Shown: piece by piece, positions 29,418-38,244 of the stretch
How positions within the stretch are numbered: position 1 is the stretch's first letter
How the letters are laid out: every line of letters starts with the position of its first letter
DNA from: Piscinibacter gummiphilus
Lineage (GTDB): Bacteria > Pseudomonadota > Gammaproteobacteria > Burkholderiales > Burkholderiaceae_C
Length of the DNA: 64,000 nt
Reading direction: 5' to 3'
NCBI RefSeq assembly: GCF_002116905.1
Contig: NZ_CP015118.1
Span: forward strand, 5,146,001-5,210,000
Notes under the pieces: generated by a model
What the model was told of the DNA's origin: nothing
Database searches by the model: none
Seen by the model: only the letters and a program-made list of their open reading frames with translations
Program-made: the position numbers and the translations under genes

Positions 29418-30584
29418 TCACGCGATGGCGGCGCGCAGCGCGGCGGCGACGCGGGCCACGTCGCCGTCGGCCATGCGGGTGTAGAGCGGCAGCGTCAGGC
29501 TGCGCTCATAGGCGTGCTGCGAATGCGGGAACTGCTCCGCCCGCAGCCCGCCGCGTTCGCGCCAGTAGGGCTGCAGGTGCAGCGGGATGTAGTGCACGCT
29601 GCACCCGATGCCGGCGGCGAAGAGGCGTTCGATCACGGTCTCGCGTGGCACGGCCACCGCGTCGCCGAGGCGGATGGGGTACAGGTGCCACGAGTGCACG
29701 TCGCCCGCCGGCGCCTTCGGCGGCAGCACGATGGGCAGGCCCGCCAGCGCCTCGTCGTAGAGGGCCGCCAGGGCCGCGCGGCGCTGCTGGAAGCGCTGCG
29801 CCTTGCGCAGCTGGTGGAGGCCGAGCGCCGAGGCGATGTCGGTCAGGTTGTACTTGAAGCCCGGGGCGATGACCTCGTAATACCAGCTGGGCGCCTTCGA
29901 CTGGAAGCGGTCGAACGCGTCGCGGCTGATGCCGTGCAGGCGCATCACCTGGATGCGCTTGGCGATGGCCGGGTCGCGCGTGACGACCATGCCGCCCTCG
30001 CCCGTCGTGATGGTCTTGTTCGCGTAGAAGCTGAACACCGTGACGTCGGAGTCGAGCGTGCCCACGAGGCGGCCGCCCACGGTGGTGGGCAGCGCGTGCG
30101 CGGCGTCTTCCACCACCTTGAGGCCATGGCGCTTCGCGAGCGCGAGCAGGCGCGGCATGTCGACGGCCAGGCCGCCGAAGTGCACCGGGATCACGGCCTT
30201 CGTGCGCGGCGTGATGGCGGCTTCCACCGCGTCGACGTCGAGGTTCAGCGTGGCGGGGTCGATGTCGACCAGCACCACGTCGGCACCGAGGTAGCGCACC
30301 ACCTCGGCCGTGGCGGTGAACGTGTGCGTGGTGGTGATGACCTCGTCGCCGGGGCCGATGCCCAGCGCCTCCAGCGCGAGGTGCAGGCCGGCCGTGGCCG
30401 AGTTCACCGCCATCGACTGCAGCGACGGGTCGCCGAGGAACGCGGTGAAGTCGGCCTCGAACCGGCGGGTTTTCGGGCCGGTGGTGATCCAGCCCGACTT
30501 CAGCGTGTCGACCACCTCGGCGATGTCCTCGTCGTCGATGTCGGGGAGCGCGAAGGGCAGGAAGGGAAGTTCGGAGGAAGACAT
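29418..30584 (-). CDS. DegT/DnrJ/EryC1/StrS aminotransferase
   Basis: A 388-residue PLP enzyme. SGWITTGPKTRRFE is the usual N-terminal motif. The PLP lysine is Lys190 in SFYANKTITTGEGGM, with the cofactor Asp in VVEDAAHALP. FKYNLTDIASALGLHQL is strongly like 4-aminotransferases acting on UDP-4-keto-6-deoxy-HexNAc (PglE, PseC). Together with the WbpM-like dehydratase it could give a 4-amino-4,6-dideoxy sugar. Confidence 0.88.
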   Translation of the reverse strand: MSSSELPFLPFALPDIDDEDIAEVVDTLKSGWITTGPKTRRFEADFTAFLGDPSLQSMAVNSATAGLHLALEALGIGPGDEVITTTHTFTATAEVVRYLGADVVLVDIDPATLNLDVDAVEAAITPRTKAVIPVHFGGLAVDMPRLLALAKRHGLKVVEDAAHALPTTVGGRLVGTLDSDVTVFSFYANKTITTGEGGMVVTRDPAIAKRIQVMRLHGISRDAFDRFQSKAPSWYYEVIAPGFKYNLTDIASALGLHQLRKAQRFQQRRAALAALYDEALAGLPIVLPPKAPAGDVHSWHLYPIRLGDAVAVPRETVIERLFAAGIGCSVHYIPLHLQPYWRERGGLRAEQFPHSQHAYERSLTLPLYTRMADGDVARVAAALRAAIA

Positions 30585-30589
30585 GGCGA

Positions 30590-31273
30590 TCAGGGCTTGG
30601 CGATCCAGCACAGCGCGTGCGTGCGCAGCACCGGCAGGGTGTTGAAGAGAGTGTAGAGCGCGGGGTGCAGGCGGGTCACCGTGCGGGCGATGGGCGGGGC
30701 GAGCGTGACGCGCCGCGTGGCGATGCGGCCGTGCGGGAACAGCGCGCGCACGCGCGACAGCGGCACGCCGCGCACGTCGCGGTTGCGCGGGTTGTTCACC
30801 GTGAAGTCGTACCAGAGCACCGCACCGCCGGGCCGCACCCAGCGCCACATCGTGTCGGCCAGGCGCTGCTGGAAGCCGTCGTCGAGCAGCGACGAGAACA
30901 CGGTGGAGACGAAGACGATGTCGAGCGACGCGGCCGGCACCTCCAGCTGCAGCGCGTCGCCGGCGTGCAGCGCCAGCGACGGCGGCAGCACGGCCCGGGC
31001 CGCGGCGAACCGGTCGGCCAGCAGCTCGACCCCGCTCAGGTGTTCGGGGCGGAACCCGGCGCGCAGCAACTCGAGCAGGTTGCCGCCGGCGCCGCAGCCC
31101 ACCTCCATCAGACGCACGGCCGACAGGTCGCCGAGGCCCTCGCGCGCGAAGAAGCCGAGCATGGCCCGCTGCCGCTCGTGCACGGTCTGCCAGACGTCGG
31201 GGCGCACGAGGCTGTAGCGGTCGCCCGCCGTGCGCCGCGCGTACCGTTCGGCGACCGCTTCGGGTTCGTTCAT
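30590..31273 (-). CDS. class I SAM-dependent methyltransferase
   Basis: A 227-residue protein with motif I LMEVGCGAGGNLLELL, a SLDIVFVSTVFSSLLDD post-motif and RPGGAVLWYDFTVNNPRNRDV. The last stretch is typical of methyltransferases in capsule and O-antigen clusters. It lies five bases before the aminotransferase gene and 13 after the glycosyltransferase gene of the same operon. The target is unknown. Confidence 0.8.
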   Translation of the reverse strand: MNEPEAVAERYARRTAGDRYSLVRPDVWQTVHERQRAMLGFFAREGLGDLSAVRLMEVGCGAGGNLLELLRAGFRPEHLSGVELLADRFAAARAVLPPSLALHAGDALQLEVPAASLDIVFVSTVFSSLLDDGFQQRLADTMWRWVRPGGAVLWYDFTVNNPRNRDVRGVPLSRVRALFPHGRIATRRVTLAPPIARTVTRLHPALYTLFNTLPVLRTHALCWIAKP

Positions 31274-31286
31274 GGCCGCTCTGCTT

Positions 31287-32513
31287 TCATGTCACCGCCT
31301 TCAGGAACCGGTCCGCGAGCACCGGGTAGGTGTGGTGGGCCTGGACGAACGCCCGGCCGCGTTCGCCCATCGCCGCGCGCTCGGCCGGACTCGCCGCCAG
31401 CAGGCGGCGCAGCCCGTCGGCCACGGCCGGCGCGGATTCGGGGGGCACCGTCAGGCCGCAGCCGGCCTCGGCGACCGGGTCGTTGCCGGCCTCCACCGAA
31501 TGCAGCACGGCCCGGCCCGCCATCATGTAGTCCATCAGCTTGTTCGGCGCGATGCCGAAGCGGTACAGCGGCACCCGTTGCCAGCCGATGTACGCGATGT
31601 CGAACTCGGCCAGCAGCGCCGGGATCTGCGCCTTCGGCACCGGCGGCAGCATCACCACACGGTCGAGGCCCTCGGCCGCCACGCGTGCGGCGAGCCGCTG
31701 CTTCTCGTGGCCGTCGCCCACCAGCACGAAGGACACCGGCTCGTCGCGCATCGTGGCGGCGGCGTCGAGCAGCACGTCGAGCGCGTTCGGTTCGCCATGC
31801 GAACCCGCGTAGCCCACGATGGCACGGCCGGCCGCACGTTCGCGGGCGATGCGTTCGCGCACGGCGGCGTCGAGCGGCGGCGCGTCGCCCGCCCACTCCT
31901 CGGGCGAGATGCCGTTGGGCACGATGTGCAGCTTCGCCAGGTCGAGCCCGTGCGCGGCCATGTGGCCGGCCACCTTCGGCAGCATCGACACGACGGCATC
32001 GGCGTCGCGGTACGCGTCGTTCTCGGCCTTCTGGCACATCACGATGAACGGGTGCCGCGGCGACATGCCCGACAGCTCCACCGGCGAGGCCGGCCACAGG
32101 TCGTGCACCTCGTACACGAGCTTCGCCTTCGCGAGCCGCGCGAGGCGGCGGGCGACCCAGATGTCCATCGGGTACGTGCTCGACGCGATCACCACGTCGG
32201 GCCGGAAGGCCTCGACCTGGCGCCGCGCGTCGCGCCACACCTGCCAGAGGAACGTGGCGATGTTGCGCACGCGGCCCACGCCGTTGCCCACGTAGGCCGG
32301 CACGGGCCACCAGCGGTAGGCGATGCCGTCGATGACCTCGTCCACCGGGGCGCCGACCACCTCGGGCTGGCGTGCGCGCACGTGCGAGTACGACGCGGCG
32401 ACGATCTGCACCCGGTGCCCGGCGCGCACCCATTCGCGGGCCAGGTAGTACGGCCGGAACTCCATGCCGTGGCGCGGCGAACCGGCGTAATGGTTGAGCA
32501 GCAGGATGTTCAT
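31287..32513 (-). CDS. glycosyltransferase family 4 (WcaI/WbuB-like)
   Basis: A 408-residue GT-B enzyme. NILLLNHYAGSPRHGMEFRPYYLA, YEVHDLWPASPVEL, VPNGISPEEW, GYAGSHGEPNALDVLLDA and APNKLMDYMMAGRAVLHS match WbuB/WcaI-type N-acetyl-hexosaminyl- or fucosaminyltransferases that often work next to WbpM-like enzymes. The start ATG overlaps the stop of the preceding gene (ATGA 32510-32513). Confidence 0.87.
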   Translation of the reverse strand: MNILLLNHYAGSPRHGMEFRPYYLAREWVRAGHRVQIVAASYSHVRARQPEVVGAPVDEVIDGIAYRWWPVPAYVGNGVGRVRNIATFLWQVWRDARRQVEAFRPDVVIASSTYPMDIWVARRLARLAKAKLVYEVHDLWPASPVELSGMSPRHPFIVMCQKAENDAYRDADAVVSMLPKVAGHMAAHGLDLAKLHIVPNGISPEEWAGDAPPLDAAVRERIARERAAGRAIVGYAGSHGEPNALDVLLDAAATMRDEPVSFVLVGDGHEKQRLAARVAAEGLDRVVMLPPVPKAQIPALLAEFDIAYIGWQRVPLYRFGIAPNKLMDYMMAGRAVLHSVEAGNDPVAEAGCGLTVPPESAPAVADGLRRLLAASPAERAAMGERGRAFVQAHHTYPVLADRFLKAVT

Positions 32514-33577
32514 GCCGGGGGGAATTCTTTCAGGCGGTCGAGCAGGCGCGCCACGGCGGGTGGGAACAGGGCGTGCTGCGCCACCCAGTCGCGGTTGGCG
32601 GCGGCGATGGCGGCGGCACGTTCGCGCAGCGGTTCGAGGGCGGGTGGCGCGGCCGGGTCCGTGACGATCAGGCCGTTGTCGCCGTCGCGCACCAGCTCGC
32701 GGTTGGCCGGCAGGTCGCTCAGCAGCGGCACGCAGCCGTGGGCCATCGCCTCGAGCACGGACACGGCGACCGAATCGCTCCCGGGCAGGCTCACGTACCA
32801 CTGCGCGCGGCCATAGCACCGCGCCTGCGACTCGGCGTCGAGCCGGCCGGTGAAGGTGACGGCCTCGTCGATGCCGAGGTCGCGCGTCTTGCGTTCCAGC
32901 GACTCGCGCAGCGAGCCGTCGTTCGCCACCACGAGGCGGGCCTCCGGGCGGTGCCGCAGCACCTGGGCGAACAGCGCCAGCACGCGCTCGGGACGGTAGA
33001 TCGGCTCCAGGCCGCGGTTCGCGTAGAACAGCCACGGGTCCTTCGCCGGCGGGGCCGGCGGCAGCGTGTCGAGACCGAACGGGAAGGTCATCACGTCCCG
33101 CGCGCCGAGGGCCTGCATGCGCGAGGTCATGTGCAGCGAGTCGCTGGTGCACACGGCGCAGGCCCGCAGCACGCGGCGGGTCAGCACGCGGTAGGGCGTC
33201 GAGCGTGCAGGGGTCACGAGGATGTCGCTGCCCCACGCCGAGCCCACGAGCCGCGCGCGCAGGCGCCACAGGCGCTTGGCCAGCCAGGCGAGCGTGCCGT
33301 GCGAGGTCAGGTAGTGGGCGTTGATCCAGTCCGCATCCACGTCGCGCAGCCACCAGCCGAGGCGGGGCAGCGACCGGAGCAGGCCCACATTGCCGCCGCC
33401 GTGGGCCGGGTCGTTGCCGAGCGCGAGCCGCTGCGACGGCGGCACGAGGCCCTGCAGCTCGGGCAGGAAGCCGCGGCTGGAAGCGACCCACAGCGACAGT
33501 CCCGGCACGGCCGCGAGCGCACGCGCCCACTTGAGCAGGTGCGGGCTCTCGCCGTCGCCGAACAGCACGTAGCGCAT
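32510..33577 (-). CDS. glycosyltransferase family 4
   Basis: A 355-residue GT-B enzyme: MRYVLFGDGESPHLLKWARAL at the N-terminus, WGSDILVTPARSTPYRVLTR in the middle, then SLPGSDSVAVSVLEAMAHGC in the donor-binding domain (an E-containing GT4 signature) and LVVANDGSLRESLE. The ATG lies in the TGATG junction with the acyltransferase gene. Donor unknown. Confidence 0.83.
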   Translation of the reverse strand: MRYVLFGDGESPHLLKWARALAAVPGLSLWVASSRGFLPELQGLVPPSQRLALGNDPAHGGGNVGLLRSLPRLGWWLRDVDADWINAHYLTSHGTLAWLAKRLWRLRARLVGSAWGSDILVTPARSTPYRVLTRRVLRACAVCTSDSLHMTSRMQALGARDVMTFPFGLDTLPPAPPAKDPWLFYANRGLEPIYRPERVLALFAQVLRHRPEARLVVANDGSLRESLERKTRDLGIDEAVTFTGRLDAESQARCYGRAQWYVSLPGSDSVAVSVLEAMAHGCVPLLSDLPANRELVRDGDNGLIVTDPAAPPALEPLRERAAAIAAANRDWVAQHALFPPAVARLLDRLKEFPPA

Positions 33578-34182
33578 CAGCACGCCTCCCCGCGGCCCGC
33601 CCAGGCCTCGTAGTGCGGTCGCCAGGCCGGGTGCCGTTCGAGCAGCACCGCGTCGCCGTCGCGGGTGTCGCCCACCACCGTCGCGGGGGCACCGCCGATC
33701 ACCGCGAAGTCGGGAAAGTCGCCCCGCACGCGGCTGTGCGACAGCACGAGGCAGCCCTTCCCGAGCGTGGTGTTCGGCTCGATCACGCTGTGCGGGCCGA
33801 TGAAGCTGAACCCGCCGATGTGCACGGGCCCCGCGACGAAGCCCGGCCGGCCGCCCTCGGGCACCTCGCCGTACGCGTCCCCCATCAGGCGCAGGCTGCG
33901 GTGCGAGCTGTGGCTCACGATGCTGACGTAGTTGGTGATCTGCACGCCGGCGTCGATGCGCACGCCGTGGCTCGCCTCGATGAAGTTGAAGTGGCCGATG
34001 AACACGTTGTCGGCGAGCTGCAGTTGGTCCTCGTGTTCGATGCACGTGGTGGGCGAGAGGCGCGTGAGCGGCAGCAGCCGGCCGTCGGCCGCGCGCTCGC
34101 CGAACACGATGCGGAAGAAGAGCCGGTGCCACAGCCACCGGCGCGCGCGGTTGGTCCAGGCCCTAAGCGGCAGCAGCGCCAT
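33577..34182 (-). CDS. left-handed beta-helix acyltransferase
   Basis: A 201-residue protein with hexapeptide-repeat segments: VFIGHFNFIEASHGVRIDAGVQI, VHIGGFSFIGPHSVIEPNTTLGKGCLVLSHS (overlapping repeats of I/V/L-x-G-x-x-x). This is the LbH fold used for O- or N-acetylation of sugars. It overlaps the flippase gene by 20 bases and the glycosyltransferase by one. It could acetylate the amino sugar made by the downstream dehydratase/aminotransferase pair, but it lacks the N-terminal domain of PglD. Confidence 0.75.
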   Translation of the reverse strand: MALLPLRAWTNRARRWLWHRLFFRIVFGERAADGRLLPLTRLSPTTCIEHEDQLQLADNVFIGHFNFIEASHGVRIDAGVQITNYVSIVSHSSHRSLRLMGDAYGEVPEGGRPGFVAGPVHIGGFSFIGPHSVIEPNTTLGKGCLVLSHSRVRGDFPDFAVIGGAPATVVGDTRDGDAVLLERHPAWRPHYEAWAGRGEAC

Positions 34183-35404
34183 GCGGCACCTCCTTCCACG
34201 TCGCGAGGCACCAGAAGTAGGCCCCGAAGTACAGCGTCATGCCGGCCGACACGGCCCAGGCGCCGCCCAGCAGGCCGCCGAAGTGCAGTCCCGCGGCGAG
34301 CGCGGCCAGGAACACCGCCTGGCCCACGAGCGAGAAGCGCAGCGCCCAGCCCTGGGCGCGCCACGCGAGGGTCACGACGGCCAGCGGGGCGGCGACGAAG
34401 TGCGCGCCGATGTACGGGGCCAGCGCCCGCGCCAGCTCGCCGGCGGGCCGCCAGCGTTCGCCGAACAGCCACGCGAACAGCGACGGCCCCGTGATCACCA
34501 GCACCAGCACCAGCGGCACGGCGATCGCCGCGAGCATGCCCATCACCTGCCGCACCGCGCGGCGGGCGTCGTCGGGGGCCGCGTGCGCGAGCTTCGGGTA
34601 CAGCGCCTGCGACACCGCGCTGCCCACGAGCGTGGCCGGCGCCTTCAGGTAACGCAGCGCGAGGCCCCAGAAGCCGGCGGCGGCCTCACCGGTCCAGGCC
34701 ACGAGCAGCACCACGGCGAGCGTGTCCTGCAGCGCGCCCGCGAAGGCATGGGGCGTGTTGAGCAGCGGGAATTCGCGGTGCCGGCGCGCCACCGCGGCCA
34801 GCGCGGCGCGCGGCGTGTGCAGCAGCGCACGCCAGCCGCCCTTCGGCACGGGGCCGGTGAACCAGGCGCAGGCCGCGAGGGCCGCCACCACCGGCCCGCC
34901 CACGAGGCCCGCCGGGCCCAGGTGGGCGACACCCCCGGCCACCTGCAGCACCGCGGCCCCGCCATACTGCGTGACCCGGCTGCCCGACACCCGGCGGAAG
35001 TGCTGCGCGCGCGTGGCCCACAGCGTGAGGCACTGCACCAGGCCGGCCGCGGCCACCGCCACGGGCAGCCAGGCCCACAACGCGAGCCCGAACACCTCGC
35101 CCGCGATCCACGCGAGCGGCACGCAGCACAACGTGACGGCGGCGAGGACCCGCAGGCACAGCGCCATCAGGTCGCGGGCCTCGTCCTCGTCGCGGGCGAG
35201 CGGCAGCGCGAAGTCGTAGCGCGCGCAGGCGATCACCGCGACGTTGGCCGCCAGCGCCGCGAACGCGGTGTAGTGCCCGAACTCGTCCGGGGTATAGAGC
35301 CGCGTGAGCCACGGCCCGAGCAGCAGCGGGATGGCCTGGGCCACGGCGCCGCCGGCCAGCAGGGTCAGCGTCGCCTTCAGCAGACCATCGGGCCGGCTGT
35401 GCAT
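34163..35404 (-). CDS. Wzx-type polysaccharide flippase (second)
   Basis: A 413-residue membrane protein with about 12 helices. LLLGPWLTRLYTPDEFGHYTAF is the classic first-segment motif of oligosaccharide flippases (RfbX/Wzx). LLNTPHAFAGALQDTLAVVLL and FWGLALRYLKAPATLVGSAVSQALYPKLA are typical of the branch. It belongs to the wbpBDE block and would export the undecaprenyl-linked unit built there. Confidence 0.85.
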   Translation of the reverse strand: MHSRPDGLLKATLTLLAGGAVAQAIPLLLGPWLTRLYTPDEFGHYTAFAALAANVAVIACARYDFALPLARDEDEARDLMALCLRVLAAVTLCCVPLAWIAGEVFGLALWAWLPVAVAAAGLVQCLTLWATRAQHFRRVSGSRVTQYGGAAVLQVAGGVAHLGPAGLVGGPVVAALAACAWFTGPVPKGGWRALLHTPRAALAAVARRHREFPLLNTPHAFAGALQDTLAVVLLVAWTGEAAAGFWGLALRYLKAPATLVGSAVSQALYPKLAHAAPDDARRAVRQVMGMLAAIAVPLVLVLVITGPSLFAWLFGERWRPAGELARALAPYIGAHFVAAPLAVVTLAWRAQGWALRFSLVGQAVFLAALAAGLHFGGLLGGAWAVSAGMTLYFGAYFWCLATWKEVPHGAAAA

Positions 35405-35408
35405 GGGG

Positions 35409-36506
35409 TCAGGCGAGCGACCGCCGCAGGGCCTCGACGACCCGGTCCTGCTGGGCCTCGGTGAGGTCCGCGCTCATCGGCAGGCTCATCACCCGTTCGC
35501 TCGCGGCATCGCTCACGGGGAAGGCGGCGTCGCCCGCGTGCGCGGCATACGCCGGCTGCCGGTGCAGCGGCTTCGGGTAGTGCACGGCGGTGGGAATGCC
35601 GGCGGCCTGCAGGTGCGCCTGGACCTCGGCGCGCCGCTCAACGAACACGGTGTACTGCCCCCACACGCACTCGCGGTCGGGGCGCACCGTCAACAACTGC
35701 ACGCCGCTGCCGTCGAGCAGTTGCGAGTACCGCGCACCGATCTCGCGGCGGCGCTGCAGCTCCCACTCGAAGCGCTCGAGCTTGGCGAGCACGATGGCGC
35801 ACTGCAGCGTGTCCATGCGGCCGCCCACGCCCACGCGGGTGTGGGTGTAGCGCGCGCTCTGGCCGTGCACACGGATCTCGCGGCAGGCCCGGGCGAGCGT
35901 GTCGTCGCTCGTGAAGATGGCACCACCGTCGCCATAGCAGCCCAGCGGCTTGCTGGGGAAGAAGCTCGTGCAGCCGAACGTGCTCAGCGCACCGCTGCGG
36001 GCGCCCTGGTACGTGGCGCCGAAGCTCTGGGCCGCGTCCTCGATGACGGGGAGGCCGTGCCGCGCGGCGATGGCGTTCAGCGGCGCCATGTCGGCCACCT
36101 GGCCGTACAGGCTCACCGGCATGATGGCGCGGGTGCGGGGTGTGATGCGGGCCTCGACCAGCGAGACGTCGAGGTTGCAGGTGTCGGGTTCGATGTCGAC
36201 AAAGACCGGCACGCCGCCCAGCAGCACGATGGTCTCGGCGGTGGCGGCGAAGGTGAACGGCGTGGTGATGACCTCGTCGCCGGGCTTCAGGTCGAGCGCC
36301 ATCAGTGCGATCAGCAGCGCCTCGGTGCCGCTCGACACGGTGATGCAGTGGCGGGCGCCGGTGAACGCGGCGAGCTGGCCTTCCAGCTCGGCGACTTCGG
36401 GGCCCATGATGTACTGGCCGTGGTCGAGCACGCGCTGCATGCGTTCCGCGATGCGGTCTTTCAGCGCGGCGTACTGCGACGCCAGGTCGATGAAGGGCAG
36501 GCTCAC
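35409..36506 (-). CDS. wbpE: UDP-2-acetamido-2-deoxy-3-oxo-glucuronate aminotransferase (WbpE/WlbC-like)
   Basis: A 365-residue DegT/DnrJ PLP aminotransferase. LPFIDLASQYAALKDRI is the exact N-terminal style of WbpE/WlbC. PLP lysine is Lys186 in SFFPSKPLGCYGDGG; EDAAQSFGA carries the cofactor Asp. In the known pathway it aminates C3 of the keto-uronic acid made by WbpB. Start is a GTG overlapping the wbpD stop (GTGA 36503-36506). Confidence 0.88.
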   Translation of the reverse strand: MSLPFIDLASQYAALKDRIAERMQRVLDHGQYIMGPEVAELEGQLAAFTGARHCITVSSGTEALLIALMALDLKPGDEVITTPFTFAATAETIVLLGGVPVFVDIEPDTCNLDVSLVEARITPRTRAIMPVSLYGQVADMAPLNAIAARHGLPVIEDAAQSFGATYQGARSGALSTFGCTSFFPSKPLGCYGDGGAIFTSDDTLARACREIRVHGQSARYTHTRVGVGGRMDTLQCAIVLAKLERFEWELQRRREIGARYSQLLDGSGVQLLTVRPDRECVWGQYTVFVERRAEVQAHLQAAGIPTAVHYPKPLHRQPAYAAHAGDAAFPVSDAASERVMSLPMSADLTEAQQDRVVEALRRSLA

Positions 36507-37084
36507 TCGATGACCTCGCAGACCCCGTCGCGCAGCCGGTACCGTTCGCCCGTGGCCGGGCACGTGGCCTCGCCGTCGCCGGTGAGCGGCAGGTCGAGGC
36601 GTTCGCCGTGGCGGCTCATCCAGCCGATCTGCTTCGCCGGCACGCCCACCACCAGCGCGAAGGCCGGCACGTCGCGGCTGACCACGGCGCCCGCGCCCAC
36701 GAAGGCGTACGGGTGGACGGTGGTGCCGCACACGATGGTGCAGTTGGCGCCGAGCGTGGCGCCCTGGCGCACCAGCGTGTGCCGGTATTCGTTCTTGCGC
36801 ACGACGGCCGAGCGCGGGTTGAACACGTTCGTGAACACCATGCTCGGGCCGCAGAACACGTCGTCCTCCAGCGTGACCGCGTCGTACACCGACACGTTGT
36901 TCTGGATCTTCACGCGGTGCCCGATGCGCACGTGGTTGCCGACGTACACGCCCTGCCCGAGCGAACAGCCGTCACCGATGCGGGCGCCGGCGCACACGTG
37001 GGCGAAGTGCCACACACGGGTGCCCTCGCCGAGCACGGCGCCGTCGTCGACGATGGCGGACGGGTGGATGGTGGCCGCTGGCAT
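36503..37084 (-). CDS. wbpD: UDP-2-acetamido-3-amino-2,3-dideoxy-glucuronate N-acetyltransferase (WbpD/WlbB-like)
   Basis: A 193-residue left-handed beta-helix acetyltransferase. TIHPSAIVDDGAVLGEGTRVWHFAHV, HRVKIQNNVSVYDAVTLEDDVFCGP, FTNVFNPRSAV and ALVVGVPAKQIGWMSRHGERL match WbpD/WlbB. The known reaction is acetyl-CoA-dependent acetylation of the C3 amine. Its C-terminus has an added small module with a Cys (EATCPATGERYRL) as in other homologues. It lies three bases downstream of wbpB. Confidence 0.9.
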   Translation of the reverse strand: MPAATIHPSAIVDDGAVLGEGTRVWHFAHVCAGARIGDGCSLGQGVYVGNHVRIGHRVKIQNNVSVYDAVTLEDDVFCGPSMVFTNVFNPRSAVVRKNEYRHTLVRQGATLGANCTIVCGTTVHPYAFVGAGAVVSRDVPAFALVVGVPAKQIGWMSRHGERLDLPLTGDGEATCPATGERYRLRDGVCEVIE

Positions 37085-37087
37085 CGG

Positions 37088-38146
37088 TCAGAACACCAGC
37101 GGCAGGCCCACGCGCACGCCGTCGCGGGCGGAGCGGTACGCGGCGATCAGCACCTCGAGCGACCGCAGGCCCTCGTAGCCGTCGACGTGGGCGTGCGCCT
37201 CGCCGCGCAACGTGCGGATCACGTTGTCGTAGTACAGCGGGTGGCCGGGGCCGTAGACGCTCTCGACGCCGTAGCTCGCCTGCTGCACGAGGGCGTCGTC
37301 GGCGTGGGGCGCGTCGAACTCCCAGTGCTCGATCTTGTTGACGGCCACGCCGCCCACGCGCACCGTGCCGCGTTCGCCGAGCAGCGTGATGCTGCCCTCG
37401 AAGTTGCGGTTGTGCGTGAGCATCGTCACGTTGACCGAGGCGAGCGCGCCGCTGCGCAGACGCAGGCTCATCACGCCGGTGTCCTCGGCCTCGATGTTGC
37501 GGGCGAGCGTGGCGGTGTACGCGTGCACGTTGTCGACCGGACCCACCAGCCAGTCGACCATGTCGACGTAGTGGCTCGCCTGGTTCATGAAGGCGCCGCC
37601 GTCCATGTCCCAGCGGCCGCGCCACGGGGCGGCGTCGTAGTAGGCCTGGGGGCGCGTCCAGAAGACATTGACGTTGACCATCGCGAGGCGGCCGAAGCGC
37701 CCCTGGTCCACCGCGCGCTTGACGAGTTGCAGCGTGGCGTTGAGCCGGTTCTGCTTCACGACGAAGAGCTTGACGCCCGCGTCGCGGCAGGCGCGCACCA
37801 TCGCGACACCCTCGTCCCACTTGGTGGCCATGGGCTTTTCGCTGAGCACGTGGCGGCCGGCCTGGGCGACGCGGATGGCCTGCTGCGGGTGCAGGCCGCT
37901 CGGCGTGGCGAGCACCACCAGGTCGGGGCTGCTGCCGGCGAGCAGTTCGTCGAGCGAGGCGAAACCCGGGGCGCCCGTGTCGGCGACGGCGCGGGCGAGC
38001 GAATCGGGGTTCGTGTCGCAGACGGCGACCCACTCGGCCCGGTCGGCGTGCTGCTTCAGCGCGTCGATGTGGTTCTTCGAGATGCGGCCGCAGCCGACGA
38101 GCGCCAGTCGGAGCTTGCGGTCACGGATGACGGACGGGACGGGCAT
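37088..38146 (-). CDS. wbpB: UDP-N-acetyl-2-amino-2-deoxyglucuronate oxidase (WbpB/WlbA-like)
   Basis: A 352-residue Gfo/Idh/MocA oxidoreductase. LRLALVGCGRISKNHIDAL binds NAD; the catalytic Lys is in HVLSEKPMATKWDEG. VVKQNRLNATLQLVKRAVDQGRFGRL and HYVDMVDWLVGPV identify the WlbA/WbpB group, which oxidises C3 of UDP-GlcNAcA. The ATG at 38146 is preferred because a TAAAAT -10-like hexamer at 38187-38192 leaves about 34 bases of leader; the ATG at 38176 would have almost none. First gene of the long minus operon. Confidence 0.9.
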   Translation of the reverse strand: MPVPSVIRDRKLRLALVGCGRISKNHIDALKQHADRAEWVAVCDTNPDSLARAVADTGAPGFASLDELLAGSSPDLVVLATPSGLHPQQAIRVAQAGRHVLSEKPMATKWDEGVAMVRACRDAGVKLFVVKQNRLNATLQLVKRAVDQGRFGRLAMVNVNVFWTRPQAYYDAAPWRGRWDMDGGAFMNQASHYVDMVDWLVGPVDNVHAYTATLARNIEAEDTGVMSLRLRSGALASVNVTMLTHNRNFEGSITLLGERGTVRVGGVAVNKIEHWEFDAPHADDALVQQASYGVESVYGPGHPLYYDNVIRTLRGEAHAHVDGYEGLRSLEVLIAAYRSARDGVRVGLPLVF

Positions 38147-38186
38147 GGAGGCACTTTTCGGGCAGGACGCCCGCATGAAACGGCCG

Positions 38187-38192
38187 ATTTTA
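38187..38192 (-). promoter_or_regulatory. candidate -10 (TAAAAT) for the wbpB operon
   Basis: TAAAAT on the minus strand, about 40 bases before the wbpB ATG at 38146, in the 98-base divergent gap with lysS. No good -35. Confidence 0.4.
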
Positions 38193-38214
38193 TGCGCCCC
38201 GGCCCCGGCGCCCC

Positions 38215-38220
38215 TAAAAT
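38215..38220 (+). promoter_or_regulatory. candidate -10 (TAAAAT) for lysS
   Basis: TAAAAT 24 bases before the lysS ATG, followed by a GAGAAAG ribosome binding site. It mirrors the minus-strand hexamer 22 bases away, so the two promoters overlap back to back. Confidence 0.4.
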
Positions 38221-38244
38221 CGCGGGTTCCTTCGAGAAAGCCCC

